From Phosphoribacter sp037046615 (GTDB lineage Bacteria > Actinomycetota > Actinomycetes > Actinomycetales > Dermatophilaceae), in the NCBI GenBank assembly GCA_037046615.1, contig JBAOHD010000008.1, positions 310,001 through 374,000 of the forward strand: a DNA stretch of 64,000 bases. The letters run 5' to 3'. The translations under genes were made by a program, and so were the position numbers. Numbering within the stretch: the stretch's first letter is position 1; each line of letters begins with the position of its first letter. Positions 26,061 to 35,171 of the stretch are shown in pieces. The notes under the pieces are model-generated. The model saw nothing but the letters and a program-made list of their open reading frames with translations. It did not search any database and had not been told where the DNA came from.

Positions 26061-28511
26061 ATGAGTGAGCAGGTGCGTTCCGACTCCACGGCCGCCGCGC
26101 TGCCGCTTGCCGACCCGGCTGGAGCCCCGGTGACGGTCGACCCGCGACCGGGTGTCGATGCGAGCCCGTCGGCGGCCCTGCCGGTACCTCCGGTGGCCGT
26201 CACGACGGCGAGCTCAGCGAGCGGATCGTCGGCGTCGCCGTCCTGGATGCGCTCGACGCTGCGCCGGATCGCGACACCCAAGACCGTGCCCAACCTGGCG
26301 CTGGAGCCGGTGCTCGCCACCGTGCGAGAGCACCACTCGCGTGCCGATCTCAGCACCATCGTGCGGGCCTACGAGGTCGCTGAGCGTGCCCACGATGGCC
26401 AGACGCGCCAAAGCGGCGACCCCTACATCACCCACCCGCTCACCGTCGCCCAGATCCTGGCCGGCCTCGGGATGACCCCCCACACTATTGCTGCGGCGCT
26501 CCTGCACGACACTGTCGAGGACACCGACTACACCCTCGACCAGCTTCGGATCGACTTCGGCGACGAGATCGCCGGCCTCGTCGACGGCGTGACCAAGCTC
26601 GACAAGGTCACGTGCGGGGAGGCCGCCAAGGCCGAGACCGTGCGCAAGATGGTCGTGGCCATGGCCAGGGACATCCGGGTCCTCGTCATCAAGCTCGCCG
26701 ACCGGCTGCACAACGCGCGCACGTGGAAATATCTCCCGCAAGATCGGGCAACCCGCCAAGCCGAAGAGACCCTCGACATTTACGCGCCGCTGGCTCACCG
26801 CCTCGGCATGAACACCATCAAGTGGGAGCTCGAAGACCTGGCCTTCGCCACGCTCAAGCCGCGACAGTATGAGGAGATCGTGGCGCTCGTGAGCGACCAC
26901 GCCCCGGCTCGCGAGGAATACCTCGCCGAAGTCCGCGCCGAGGTTGGCGAGGTGCTCAAGGAGTCCGGCCTCAAGGCGACGGTCACGGGCCGCCCCAAGC
27001 ACTACTACTCGGTCTATCAGAAGATGATTGTCCGAGGTCGGGACTTCAGCGACATCTTCGACCTCATCGCAGTCCGCGTCCTGGTCGAGAACGTCCGGGA
27101 CTGTTATGCCGCCCTGGGCGTGCTCCACGCGCGATGGACGCCGGTGCCGGGTCGGTTCAAGGACTACATCGCGATGCCGAAGTTCAACATGTACCAATCA
27201 CTGCACACGACGGTGATCGGGCCAGGCGGTAAGGCTGTCGAGATCCAGATCCGCAGCCACACGATGCACCGCCGGGCAGAGTACGGTGTGGCGGCGCACT
27301 GGAAATACAAGGAAGAGCGCCGCAAGGGCAAGCCCACCGAGGGCGTCAACGACATGGCGTGGTTGCGGCGACTGCTCGATTGGCAGCGCGACACCGCCGA
27401 CCCAGGCGAATTCCTGGATTCCCTCCGCTTCGAGATCAGTGGCGGCGAGGTCTATGTCTTCACGCCCAAGGGTTCCGTGGTCGCTCTTCCGGTCGGCTCG
27501 ACGCCGGTCGATTTCGCGTATGCCGTCCACACCGAGGTCGGGCACCACTGCATTGGCGGGCGTGTCAACGGGCGGCTCGTGCCGCTGGATTCCCCGTTGG
27601 AGAACGGTGTCACCGTCGAGATCATCACGTCCAAGGCGGACGGCGCCGGGCCGTCGCGGGACTGGCTCAATTTCGTCAAGAGCGCCCGCGCCCGCAACAA
27701 GATCCGGCAGTGGTTTACGAAGGAACGCCGCGAGGAGGCCATCGAGCAGGGCCGTGACGCGATCGCGAAGTACGTCCGCAAGCAGGGATTGCCACTCAAC
27801 CGCTTGATGACGGGGGAAAGCCTCACTGCCCTGGCCCAGGACCTGCGTTATCAGGACATCGACAGCCTCCTGGCCGCCGTCGGCGACGGTCACATCTCTG
27901 CCCAGCACGTCGTCGGCCGCTTCGTCGAGAGCGTCGGCGGCGACGAGGCGACGCAGGAGGACATCGCCGAGGCGCTGCCGATCAAGTCGCCCCGGGTAGG
28001 TCGGCGCAGCGATTCGGGCGTCGTCGTCGTGGGCACGGATGACGTCTGGGTCAAGGTCGCGCGCTGCTGCACGCCGGTGCCGGGGGACACGATCATTGGG
28101 TTCGTCACTCGGGGCAACGGGGTCTCCGTCCACAGCACGGAGTGTTCAAATGCCGGGTCGCTGCGGCAGCAACCCGAGCGGCTCATCGACGTCAAGTGGG
28201 CTCCGACGAACGCCAGCATGTTCAACGTCCAGATCCAGGTCGATGCCTTCGACCGCAAGGGGCTGCTGTCTGACATCACCCGGGTGATGTCAGACCATCA
28301 CATCAACATCCTTGACGCGTCGATGCACATCAACCGTGAGCGCATTGCGACCTCCCGCTTCTTCTTCGAGCTCGCCGACCCGGCCCACCTCGACTACATC
28401 ATCAAAGCGCTGCACAAGGTGCAGGGTGTGTTTGACGTCCGCCGCGGAAGCACGACGTCGGCCCCGACTAGCGAGGACCGAACTCAGCAAGCCCCGACCG
28501 CGCCTGGGTGA
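26061..28511 (+). CDS. relA: Bifunctional (p)ppGpp synthetase/hydrolase RelA/SpoT (Rel)
   Basis: 816 residues. After an 85-residue low-complexity leader come the HD hydrolase domain (T-H-P-L-T-V-A, L-L-H-D-T-V-E-D-T), the synthetase domain (G-R-P-K-H-Y-Y-S-V-Y-Q-K, M-Y-Q-S-L-H-T-T), TGS (V-F-T-P-K-G), a zinc-finger-like C-C-T-P-V-P-G-D and a C-terminal ACT domain. Both catalytic centres look complete, so it should make and degrade the alarmone. Its 3' end overlaps the convergent DUF349 gene by 44 bases. Confidence 0.95.
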   Translation: MSEQVRSDSTAAALPLADPAGAPVTVDPRPGVDASPSAALPVPPVAVTTASSASGSSASPSWMRSTLRRIATPKTVPNLALEPVLATVREHHSRADLSTIVRAYEVAERAHDGQTRQSGDPYITHPLTVAQILAGLGMTPHTIAAALLHDTVEDTDYTLDQLRIDFGDEIAGLVDGVTKLDKVTCGEAAKAETVRKMVVAMARDIRVLVIKLADRLHNARTWKYLPQDRATRQAEETLDIYAPLAHRLGMNTIKWELEDLAFATLKPRQYEEIVALVSDHAPAREEYLAEVRAEVGEVLKESGLKATVTGRPKHYYSVYQKMIVRGRDFSDIFDLIAVRVLVENVRDCYAALGVLHARWTPVPGRFKDYIAMPKFNMYQSLHTTVIGPGGKAVEIQIRSHTMHRRAEYGVAAHWKYKEERRKGKPTEGVNDMAWLRRLLDWQRDTADPGEFLDSLRFEISGGEVYVFTPKGSVVALPVGSTPVDFAYAVHTEVGHHCIGGRVNGRLVPLDSPLENGVTVEIITSKADGAGPSRDWLNFVKSARARNKIRQWFTKERREEAIEQGRDAIAKYVRKQGLPLNRLMTGESLTALAQDLRYQDIDSLLAAVGDGHISAQHVVGRFVESVGGDEATQEDIAEALPIKSPRVGRRSDSGVVVVGTDDVWVKVARCCTPVPGDTIIGFVTRGNGVSVHSTECSNAGSLRQQPERLIDVKWAPTNASMFNVQIQVDAFDRKGLLSDITRVMSDHHINILDASMHINRERIATSRFFFELADPAHLDYIIKALHKVQGVFDVRRGSTTSAPTSEDRTQQAPTAPG

Positions 28512-30208
28512 GCCAAGCCTGACGCGCCTCCAACGCGGCCAGCGCCTCGCGGATCCGTTTGTCGTTGCCGGACAGCTGAGCGTTGGCCAGGTCCTTTTCG
28601 AGGTTGGCCACGGCCTTTTCCAACTGGTCGACAAGGCTCTGCGCCCGCGCGGCGGCCTCGGGGTTCGAAGCGGCCCAGCGGCGGTCTTCGGCGTCCCGCA
28701 CGGCTTGCTCGACGCGACGAAGAGCTTTTTCGGTGCGCTCGAGGTCGGCGCGGGGGACCTTCCCCGCGGCTTCCCACTTGTCCTGAATGACGCGCAACGC
28801 CTGCTTGGCGGCGGGCAGATCGCGCACGGGCAGCAGGGATTCCGCCTCCGTGAGCAGGCCCTCCTTCACCGCGAGGTTGGCCCGGAAGCTTTCGTCCTCG
28901 GCCGCGGCGACGGCGTCTTTGGCGGCGAAGAATGCGTCTTGAGCGGCCTTAAATCGCTCCCAGAGGGCGTCGTCGTCCGAGCGGCTTGCCCGTCCGGCCC
29001 GACGCCAGTCGTCCATGAGTCGCTTGAAGGCTCCAGCGGTGATGGCCCAGTCGGTGCTGGAGGACATCCGCTCGGCTTCCGCGACGAGCTTTTCTTTCGC
29101 TCGCTTTGCCTCGGCGTGGGCGCTGTCGAGTTGCGCGAAGTGGGAGCGGCGCGCCTTGTCGAAGCTGTTGCGGGCGGCGCTAAAACGCTGCCAGAGACCG
29201 GCTTCGACGTCCTTGTCCAAGCGGGGGCCCGTGCGCTGGTGTTCTTTCCAGAGGTCGAGCAGCTCACGCATGCGGGTGCCGCTGGACTTCCACTGGATCC
29301 GGGCTTCGTGCTGGGCGGTGATGCCCTCGGCTTCACTGACCAGGGCCTCGCGGGCCACCGTCGCTGCTGCTTTTGCTTCGGCCCGAGCCGCTGCCTCGGC
29401 AGCGCGCCGCTCCACGAGGGAGCCCTCGATCTCGGTCAGCGTGGCCTCAAGAGCCGCGAGGTCGCCGACAACGCGGGCTTCGGCGACCTGGGGTCGCAGG
29501 GCCGCCAGGGACTCCGAGATCTCCTTGCTGGGCACGTCGGTCTGTGTGACGCGCTGTCCGAGGAGGTTGACCGCCGCCGCGAGGTCGTCGTACTTGCGGA
29601 CGAAGTAGGCCAACGCGTCGCCGGGCGAGACCCCCGGGTAGGAGCCCACTTCCCGCTCACCCTCCGGCGTGATGAGGTAGACGACCCCGTCGTCGCCGAC
29701 TCGGCCGAACTCGCTCACCGTCGGCGGCGCCTGCCGGTTGGCGAACATCTTGGGGGTGGGAATGGCCGGCCGTGCAGCAGGGGCAGGCGTGGCAGGAGGA
29801 GCAGCAGCAGGAGCTTGGGCCTGCTCCTGAGGCTCAAGCTCAGGCTCACGTTCAGAGTCAGTGTCGGCAGCAGCCTCGGCGCTCTCGGCTCCTTCGGGAA
29901 CGTCAGGGGTCTCGGCTACGTCAGGGGTCTCGGTGACGTCAGAAGATCCCAGGAGCCTCAGCGGTCGCCGTCGCCTCGGTGACGTCGTCCACGTCCGCCA
30001 CCTCGGTGACGTCGTCCACGTCGGCCACCTCGGTGACGTCGTCCACGTCGGCCACCTCGGGCACATCGGAGCTCGTTACGACCTCCTGCACGTCCGCTAC
30101 CTCGTCGGCATCGGGCGCATTGGAGTGCGCTGAGTTAGCCACGGCCGCATCGTTCACGGTCTCGTCGTCGATGGAGGTCGAGTCTCCGAGGGGGGTGCTG
30201 TCGGTCAT
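28468..30208 (-). CDS. DUF349 repeat protein with acidic repetitive N-terminus (one frameshift as read)
   Basis: About 580 residues. The C-terminal 400 hold three to four DUF349 repeats, long charged helices with W-x-x-x-G and W-x-R-F motifs (for example L-W-K-E-H-Q-R-T-G and L-W-Q-R-F). Function is unknown. The N-terminus is very acidic and contains three copies of V-A-D-V-D-D-V-T-E. It reads from ATG 30208, but one extra base near 29945-29960 is needed to join it to the main frame, where D-V-T-E-T-P-D-V-A-E-T-P-D-V continues the same style. The stop overlaps relA in convergent orientation. The cyclophilin gene lies 5 bases upstream in the same direction. Confidence 0.8.
29974..30060 (-). 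repeat. 27-bp tandem repeat in the DUF349 gene
   Basis: A 27-base unit beginning CCTCGGTGACGTCGTCCACG on the plus strand is repeated three times (29974-30000, 30001-30027, 30028-30054) with a partial fourth; one base differs in the first copy. In the minus-strand gene it encodes the acidic nonapeptide V-A-D-V-D-D-V-T-E. Repeat number may vary between strains. Confidence 0.9.
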
Positions 30209-30213
30209 CGTCT

Positions 30214-30987
30214 TCAGCCCTTCGCTTGCACGGACACGGACAGGATGCTGATGGGCGCCATGGGGGTCATCTGGTCGGTCGGGCTCACGCCAGCAGCCGC
30301 GATCCGGTTGACGATGTCCATGCCACCGGTCACCTTCCCGAAGATCGAGTAGCCGCCGCCCGCGGTCGGCAGCGTCGTGTCCTTGTAGGTGATGAAGAAC
30401 TGGTCGCCGTTGCTGTTGGGGTCGCTGGTGCGGGCCATGGCGAGCGTGCCGGCAGGGTATTGACCGTCTGCCGGGGCGTTTTCGATGCCGAAGTGGTAGC
30501 CGGGGCCGGAGCCGGATCCCGTGCCGGTCGGGTCACCGCACTGGAGCACCCACAGGCCCTCGGCGTCACCGGTCAAGCGGTGGCACGGGCTCGGTGCCCA
30601 GTAGTTCTCTTTGGCCAACAACACAAAAGACGAGACGGTTGCGGGTGCCTTGTCGCCGTCGAGCGTGACGGTGATCGGGCCGCAGTTGGTCGTGATCGTG
30701 GCGACGAACGTCTTGCCCCGCGCCCCCTCGACATCAGGAGGGCTGCTCATCTTCTTCGGCGCAGCCTGCAGGTCAGGCACCGGGGTGCAGCCCGGCAACA
30801 GGCTGGGCGTCGGGACCGGTGCGGATGAGGTCGTCTCGCTGGCGCTTGCCGAGGTGCTCACCTCGGAGGTCGGCGCGCTTGCTGCGGCCGGCGCAGGATT
30901 GGAGGTCACGACGTTTGAGAGCCACACGAAGCCGATGACCACGAGCACGACCGCGAGCACCGCGATTACAGGTTGCTTGTCCCGCAC
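30214..30987 (-). CDS. Membrane-anchored cyclophilin-type peptidyl-prolyl isomerase
   Basis: 257 residues: an N-terminal membrane helix (about 7-25), a Ser/Thr/Ala-rich linker of 45 residues, then a cyclophilin domain with V-S-S-F-V-L-L-A, L-Q-C-G-D-P-T-G-T-G, L-A-M-A-R and Q-F-F-I-T-Y. The common F-H-R active-site arginine appears in C-H-R-L. It should help fold exported proteins on the outer face of the membrane. GTG start at 30987. Its place beside relA and the metallo-hydrolase is the same as M. tuberculosis Rv2582, as I recall. Confidence 0.88.
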   Translation of the reverse strand: MRDKQPVIAVLAVVLVVIGFVWLSNVVTSNPAPAAASAPTSEVSTSASASETTSSAPVPTPSLLPGCTPVPDLQAAPKKMSSPPDVEGARGKTFVATITTNCGPITVTLDGDKAPATVSSFVLLAKENYWAPSPCHRLTGDAEGLWVLQCGDPTGTGSGSGPGYHFGIENAPADGQYPAGTLAMARTSDPNSNGDQFFITYKDTTLPTAGGGYSIFGKVTGGMDIVNRIAAAGVSPTDQMTPMAPISILSVSVQAKG

Positions 30988-31134
30988 GAGTCACGCCTTC
31001 CTAGTTGCGCCGCGAAGGCGCGCCGAATCACCAACGGTCGACCAGTCTAGGGAAGGTCTTCCCGCCCTCTGACCTCGCGGGGTCACGAGTCCGTGACGGT
31101 TAGCCTCATGGCGCTTCGGGCTACGCTGCGATCC

Positions 31135-31890
31135 GTGCTCACTTTGGGTTTCCCGGCAGCGGCCTTTGATACCAACTGTTTCCTTCTCGCGCCGGCAGCG
31201 GGGGAGGAATGCGTCATTGTCGACCCGGGCATCGGCGTCCTCGATCAGCTCGCCGAGGTGCTGCGCGAGTTCCGGCTGCGCCCCGCTGCGGTCTTGCTCA
31301 CCCACGGGCACATCGATCACGTCTACTCCGTGACTCCCGTATGCCGCGGTGGCGGGGATCTGGGGTTCGTCCCCCCCTCGGCGAGCCCGGACGCGAACGG
31401 CGAGCTGCCGGCATACATCCATGGCGATGATCGCTATCGGCTCCGGGACCCGCTCCGGGGCATCGATGCCGGCCTGCGGCACATGCTGGAGGCTCAGTTC
31501 GGACGGGCCGCCACGTGGACTCAACCGAGCAATGTCGTGGAACTGACCGACGGCTCCTCGGTGTCGCTCGCGGGGCTCGATTTCCGGATCCATCACGCCC
31601 CGGGGCACACCGAGGGGTCGGTGATGTTTTCGTTGGCCACGATCCCCGACCAGCTCGCGGGACAATGCGCCTCGACCCTCGTCTCCGGGGACGTCCTCTT
31701 CGCCGGCTCGATCGGCCGATGTGACCTGCCGGGTGGCGACGAGCGCGCGATGCAGCGGTCGCTGCGCGATGTCGTGCTCCCGATGCCCGATGACCGGCTC
31801 GTCCTACCTGGCCACGGTCCGCTGACGACGATCGGTCAAGAGCGGGCGACAAACCCCTACCTGCGGCAGCTGCGCTCAGGACAGAGCTGA
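31135..31890 (+). CDS. Metallo-beta-lactamase fold hydrolase (glyoxalase II-like)
   Basis: About 251 residues with the metal site T-H-G-H-I-D-H, A-P-G-H-T-E-G, S-G-D-V-L-F and L-P-G-H-G, the order found in glyoxalase II-type hydrolases; substrate unknown. I start at GTG 31135, which gives the family N-terminus (G-F-P-A-A-x-F-x-T-N-C); the frame is open to 31093. A GTATGCCG copy at 31339 reads Val-Cys-Arg, not the usual Tyr-Ala. It lies just before hisS, as in related genomes. Confidence 0.82.
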   Translation: MLTLGFPAAAFDTNCFLLAPAAGEECVIVDPGIGVLDQLAEVLREFRLRPAAVLLTHGHIDHVYSVTPVCRGGGDLGFVPPSASPDANGELPAYIHGDDRYRLRDPLRGIDAGLRHMLEAQFGRAATWTQPSNVVELTDGSSVSLAGLDFRIHHAPGHTEGSVMFSLATIPDQLAGQCASTLVSGDVLFAGSIGRCDLPGGDERAMQRSLRDVVLPMPDDRLVLPGHGPLTTIGQERATNPYLRQLRSGQS

Positions 31891-31975
31891 GGGGAAGCCG
31901 CCCGGTCACCGACGGATCATGGACGGATCACCGACGGATTCCGAAGGCGGCGGTGACGTCTGGGAGACTTCCCCG

Positions 31976-33316
31976 GTGAGCAACGGCAAGATCACCCCGA
32001 TCAGCGGGTTCCTCGAGTTCCTGCCCGCAGAGCGGCTCGTCGAACAGCATTTCCTCGATGTCATCCGGCGCACCTTCGAGTTGCACGGGTTCGCGTCCAT
32101 CGAGACCCGCGCTGTCGAGCCTGTCGAACGCCTCGCCGGCAAGGGCGGCGACGTCGACAAGGAGATCTATGGGGTGACTCGCCTCGGGCGGGGTGCCGAC
32201 GACGGCGAGGCGGCGCTCGGTCTGCACTTCGACCTCACCGTGCCGCTGGCTCGCTATGTCGTGGAGAACGCCGGCAAGCTGGCGTTCCCGTTCAAGCGCT
32301 ATCAGATCCAAAAGGTCTGGCGCGGGGAGCGTCCCCAGGAGGGCCGCTACCGGGAGTTCACGCAATGCGATATTGACGTCGTCGACGTCGGCACGCTGGC
32401 GGCTCACTTCGAGGCGGAGCTCCCACTCGTGATCGCCGACGCCTTCTCCCAACTACCGATCGGGCCCTACGTCATCCAGGTCAACAATCGGAAGATCCCG
32501 CAGGGCTTCTACGAGGCGATTGGCCTCACCGATGTTGCGGGAACCCTGCGGATCGTCGACAAGCTCGACAAGGTCGGCCCCGAGACCGTCGCGCGGCTGC
32601 TCGTCGAGGCTGGTGCAACCGAGGCGCAGGCGCAGGCGTGCCTCGATCTCGCCGCGATCCGCACGTCGGACCTCGGATTCGCCGACGCGATCCGCGGGCT
32701 CGGCGTCACCAGTGCGACCCTCGAGGAAGGCATCGCGGAGCTATCGGCGGTGATGTCGGCCGGGATCGCACACGCCCCCGGGGTGCTCGTCGCCGACCTC
32801 AAGATCGCGCGTGGGCTCGACTACTACACCGGCACCGTCTACGAAACCCAGCTCGTCGGTTACGAGTCCTGGGGGTCGTTCTGCAGTGGCGGCCGCTATG
32901 ACGCCCTTGCCTCTGATGGCAAGACGACCTACCCCGGGGTCGGGATCTCTATCGGGCTCTCGCGTCTGCTCGGCCTCCTCGTCGGCCAGGGGCTGGTGAC
33001 CGCGAGCCGCAGCACTCCCTCCGCCGTCCTCGTCGCCGTGATCTCGGAGGACGACCGGCAACGATCCCTCGCGGTCGCGACGGCGTTGCGGCGCAACGGC
33101 ATACCGTGCGATGTCGCCCCATCGGCAGCGAAGTTCGGCAAGCAGATCCGGTATGCCGAGCGGCGCGGGATTCCGTATGTGTGGTTCCCCGGCGCTGACG
33201 GCACCGACTCGGTCAAAGACATTCGCAGCGGGCAGCAAGAGGCGGCCCAGGCCGGGACCTGGCAACCCCCCGCCCAGGATCTGGACGTCGGGGTCACGCG
33301 CCGCGACGCTGGCTGA
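31976..33316 (+). CDS. hisS: Histidyl-tRNA synthetase
   Basis: About 446 residues, class II synthetase. Motif 2 lies in W-R-G-E-R-P-Q-E-G-R-Y-R-E-F, the histidine site in I-A-R-G-L-D-Y-Y-T-G-T-V-Y, motif 3 in G-I-S-I-G-L-S-R-L, and a C-terminal anticodon domain. The N-terminal I-S-G-F-L-E-F-L-P-A is the longer subfamily. I prefer GTG 31976; an ATG at 31919 would add 19 residues. Two direct copies of TCACCGACGGAT lie in the gap before it (about 31907-31941). Convergent with the next gene, stop to stop. Confidence 0.94.
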   Translation: MSNGKITPISGFLEFLPAERLVEQHFLDVIRRTFELHGFASIETRAVEPVERLAGKGGDVDKEIYGVTRLGRGADDGEAALGLHFDLTVPLARYVVENAGKLAFPFKRYQIQKVWRGERPQEGRYREFTQCDIDVVDVGTLAAHFEAELPLVIADAFSQLPIGPYVIQVNNRKIPQGFYEAIGLTDVAGTLRIVDKLDKVGPETVARLLVEAGATEAQAQACLDLAAIRTSDLGFADAIRGLGVTSATLEEGIAELSAVMSAGIAHAPGVLVADLKIARGLDYYTGTVYETQLVGYESWGSFCSGGRYDALASDGKTTYPGVGISIGLSRLLGLLVGQGLVTASRSTPSAVLVAVISEDDRQRSLAVATALRRNGIPCDVAPSAAKFGKQIRYAERRGIPYVWFPGADGTDSVKDIRSGQQEAAQAGTWQPPAQDLDVGVTRRDAG

Positions 33317-33943
33317 TCATCGCGGGTTGGGGTGTGGCCGGGGCACGAGGCCCAGGCGGCGCAGTTCGAGTGCTGCCAGGGCCGCCACCACGCCTGGGTC
33401 GCCGCGTCGCCAGGCCGCACCGGGATCGGGATGGATCCTCGCCAGGGTCGCCACCGAGTGACTCGTCAGGGCGCGGAGCGCGAAGAGGTCAGTGTCGGCC
33501 TGACCGGAGAGCAGGAAGCGAGCCGCGCTCGCCTGCCGGGTGAAGCGGACGCGCCACCAGAGCCACAACCCGCCAACGACGACGATCGGCACCAGGGCGG
33601 TCGTCCAGCCACTGATCAAGGCGCCTCTGGTGATGGCGTCACCGAGGTCTTGCCCAGCCACCGCAACCTCACGGGCCGTGTCGGCCGCCGCCCCGAATGG
33701 CCCCTGCAGGCGGTCCCCGAGGATGGGCACGTCGCCCAGTTGCTGCTCGGCGTTTGACATCGACCCGGCCAGCGACGTGCCGGAGTCTCTGAGCCGATCC
33801 GCGGGAGCCCGCAGCGCGACGATCGAGCTATAGACCTCCCGTCCGACCCACGCCCAGACCATGATCCACCCGAGCATCCCGAGGTCCACAGCGACCTGTC
33901 GAGCCCGGCGCCCGGGGAGGTCGGCATACACCTGAACTGCCAT
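33317..33943 (-). CDS. Hypothetical membrane protein, two helices
   Basis: 208 residues. One membrane helix at about 20-40, a 65-residue external loop with a G-D-V-P-I-L-G-D-R-L-Q-G segment, a second helix at about 115-135, then a soluble tail. It resembles a group of actinobacterial membrane proteins of unknown role. ATG 33943 has GAGGA about ten bases upstream. It is divergent from ald; 112 bases separate the starts. Confidence 0.65.
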   Translation of the reverse strand: MAVQVYADLPGRRARQVAVDLGMLGWIMVWAWVGREVYSSIVALRAPADRLRDSGTSLAGSMSNAEQQLGDVPILGDRLQGPFGAAADTAREVAVAGQDLGDAITRGALISGWTTALVPIVVVGGLWLWWRVRFTRQASAARFLLSGQADTDLFALRALTSHSVATLARIHPDPGAAWRRGDPGVVAALAALELRRLGLVPRPHPNPR

Positions 33944-33986
33944 CGTTGTCGTCCTCTTTTCCCGGCGGACCGCGCCCTAGGATGAG

Positions 33987-34008
33987 CCATGCTCGCACCC
34001 GAGCATGG
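33987..34008 (+). promoter_or_regulatory. Perfect 8-bp inverted repeat upstream of ald
   Basis: CCATGCTC-GCACCC-GAGCATGG is a perfect palindrome with a 6-base spacer, 47 bases before the ald start and 43 bases before the divergent membrane gene. It could be an operator (for example for an Lrp/AsnC or AldR-type regulator) or an mRNA hairpin. The regulator is not identifiable here. Confidence 0.5.
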
Positions 34009-34055
34009 TCGGAGCAACGCCGCTCCGGCTCGGACCTCTGGAAGGCAGACCCGTC

Positions 34056-35171
34056 GTGAAGGTTGGCGTCCCCAGCGAAGTCAAGAACCACGAATACCGC
34101 GTCGCGATCACACCCGTCGGCGTCAACGAACTTCGCAGCCACGGCCATGAAGTCTTGATCCAAGCCGGTGCCGGTCTCGGGTCGTCCATCACCGACGACG
34201 ACTTCCGGTCGCAGGGTGCACAGATCATCGACTCAGCTGATGACGTGTGGGGCGAGGCCGACATGGTGCTCAAGGTCAAGGAGCCGGTCGCCACCGAATA
34301 CCACCGGATGCGCGAGGGGTTGACGCTTTTCACCTATCTGCACCTCGCAGCCGACCAGCCGCTCACCGATGAGTTGGTCTCCCGCAAGGTCACCGCAATC
34401 GCCTACGAGACCGTCCAACTGCCCTCCGGTCTGCTGCCGCTGCTCTACCCGATGTCAGAAGTAGCCGGGTGTCTGGCGCCGCAGGTGGGCGCCTACTCGA
34501 TGATGAAGGCCCAGGGTGGACGCGGCGTCCTCATGGGCGGCGTCGGTGGCGTCGCTAACGCCAAGGTGGTCGTGCTCGGAGCCGGGGTCGCGGGGCAGAA
34601 CGCCGCCAATATCGCGCTCGGGATGGGTGCGGAGGTCACACTCCTGGACACCGACCTGGACAAGCTGCGGATGAGCTTCTGGCGCTACGACAATCGGGTC
34701 CGGCAGATCGCCTCCTCGTCGCTGTCGGTCCGCGAAGAGGTCTTGAAGGCAGACATGGTGATCGGCACGGTCCTGATCCCCGGTGCCAAGGCACCCAAGC
34801 TCGTCACAACTGACATGGTGGCCGAGATGAAGCCCGGCTCGGTGCTCGTCGACGTCGCCATCGACCAGGGCGGCTGCTTCGAGGGCAGCAGGCCGACCAC
34901 CCACGCGGAACCGACCTTCACGGTGCACAACTCGACCTACTACTGCGTCGCGAACATGCCTGGCGCCGTGCCGAATACCTCGACATGGGCGCTGACCAAC
35001 GCCACCCTCCCGTATGCCGTGCGCCTGGCCAACCACGGCTGGCGCCAGGCTCTCACCGACTCCCCGGCCCTGGCCCTCGGCCTCAACACCCACGCCGGTC
35101 AGGTCACCTATCAAGGCGTCGCCGACGCCTTCGGTATGCCGTGCACTCCCGTCTCGGAGGTCCTCGCCTGA
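34056..35171 (+). CDS. ald: Alanine dehydrogenase
   Basis: 371 residues. Interconverts L-alanine and pyruvate plus ammonia with NAD. N-terminal V-G-V-P-S-E-V-K-N-H-E-Y-R-V, catalytic K-V-K-E-P and L-H-L-A, then the NAD fold G-V-G-G-V-A-N-A-K-V-V-V-L-G-A-G-V-A-G and D-Q-G-G-C-F-E. GTG 34056 is preceded by GGAAGG. The palindrome upstream suggests regulation, as ald is often induced by alanine or low oxygen. Confidence 0.95.
   Translation: MKVGVPSEVKNHEYRVAITPVGVNELRSHGHEVLIQAGAGLGSSITDDDFRSQGAQIIDSADDVWGEADMVLKVKEPVATEYHRMREGLTLFTYLHLAADQPLTDELVSRKVTAIAYETVQLPSGLLPLLYPMSEVAGCLAPQVGAYSMMKAQGGRGVLMGGVGGVANAKVVVLGAGVAGQNAANIALGMGAEVTLLDTDLDKLRMSFWRYDNRVRQIASSSLSVREEVLKADMVIGTVLIPGAKAPKLVTTDMVAEMKPGSVLVDVAIDQGGCFEGSRPTTHAEPTFTVHNSTYYCVANMPGAVPNTSTWALTNATLPYAVRLANHGWRQALTDSPALALGLNTHAGQVTYQGVADAFGMPCTPVSEVLA

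Noticed and set aside
29974..30060. Possible CRISPR-like array
   Set aside because: The 27-bp units are directly joined without spacers and encode a repeated peptide in frame, so they are a coding tandem repeat.
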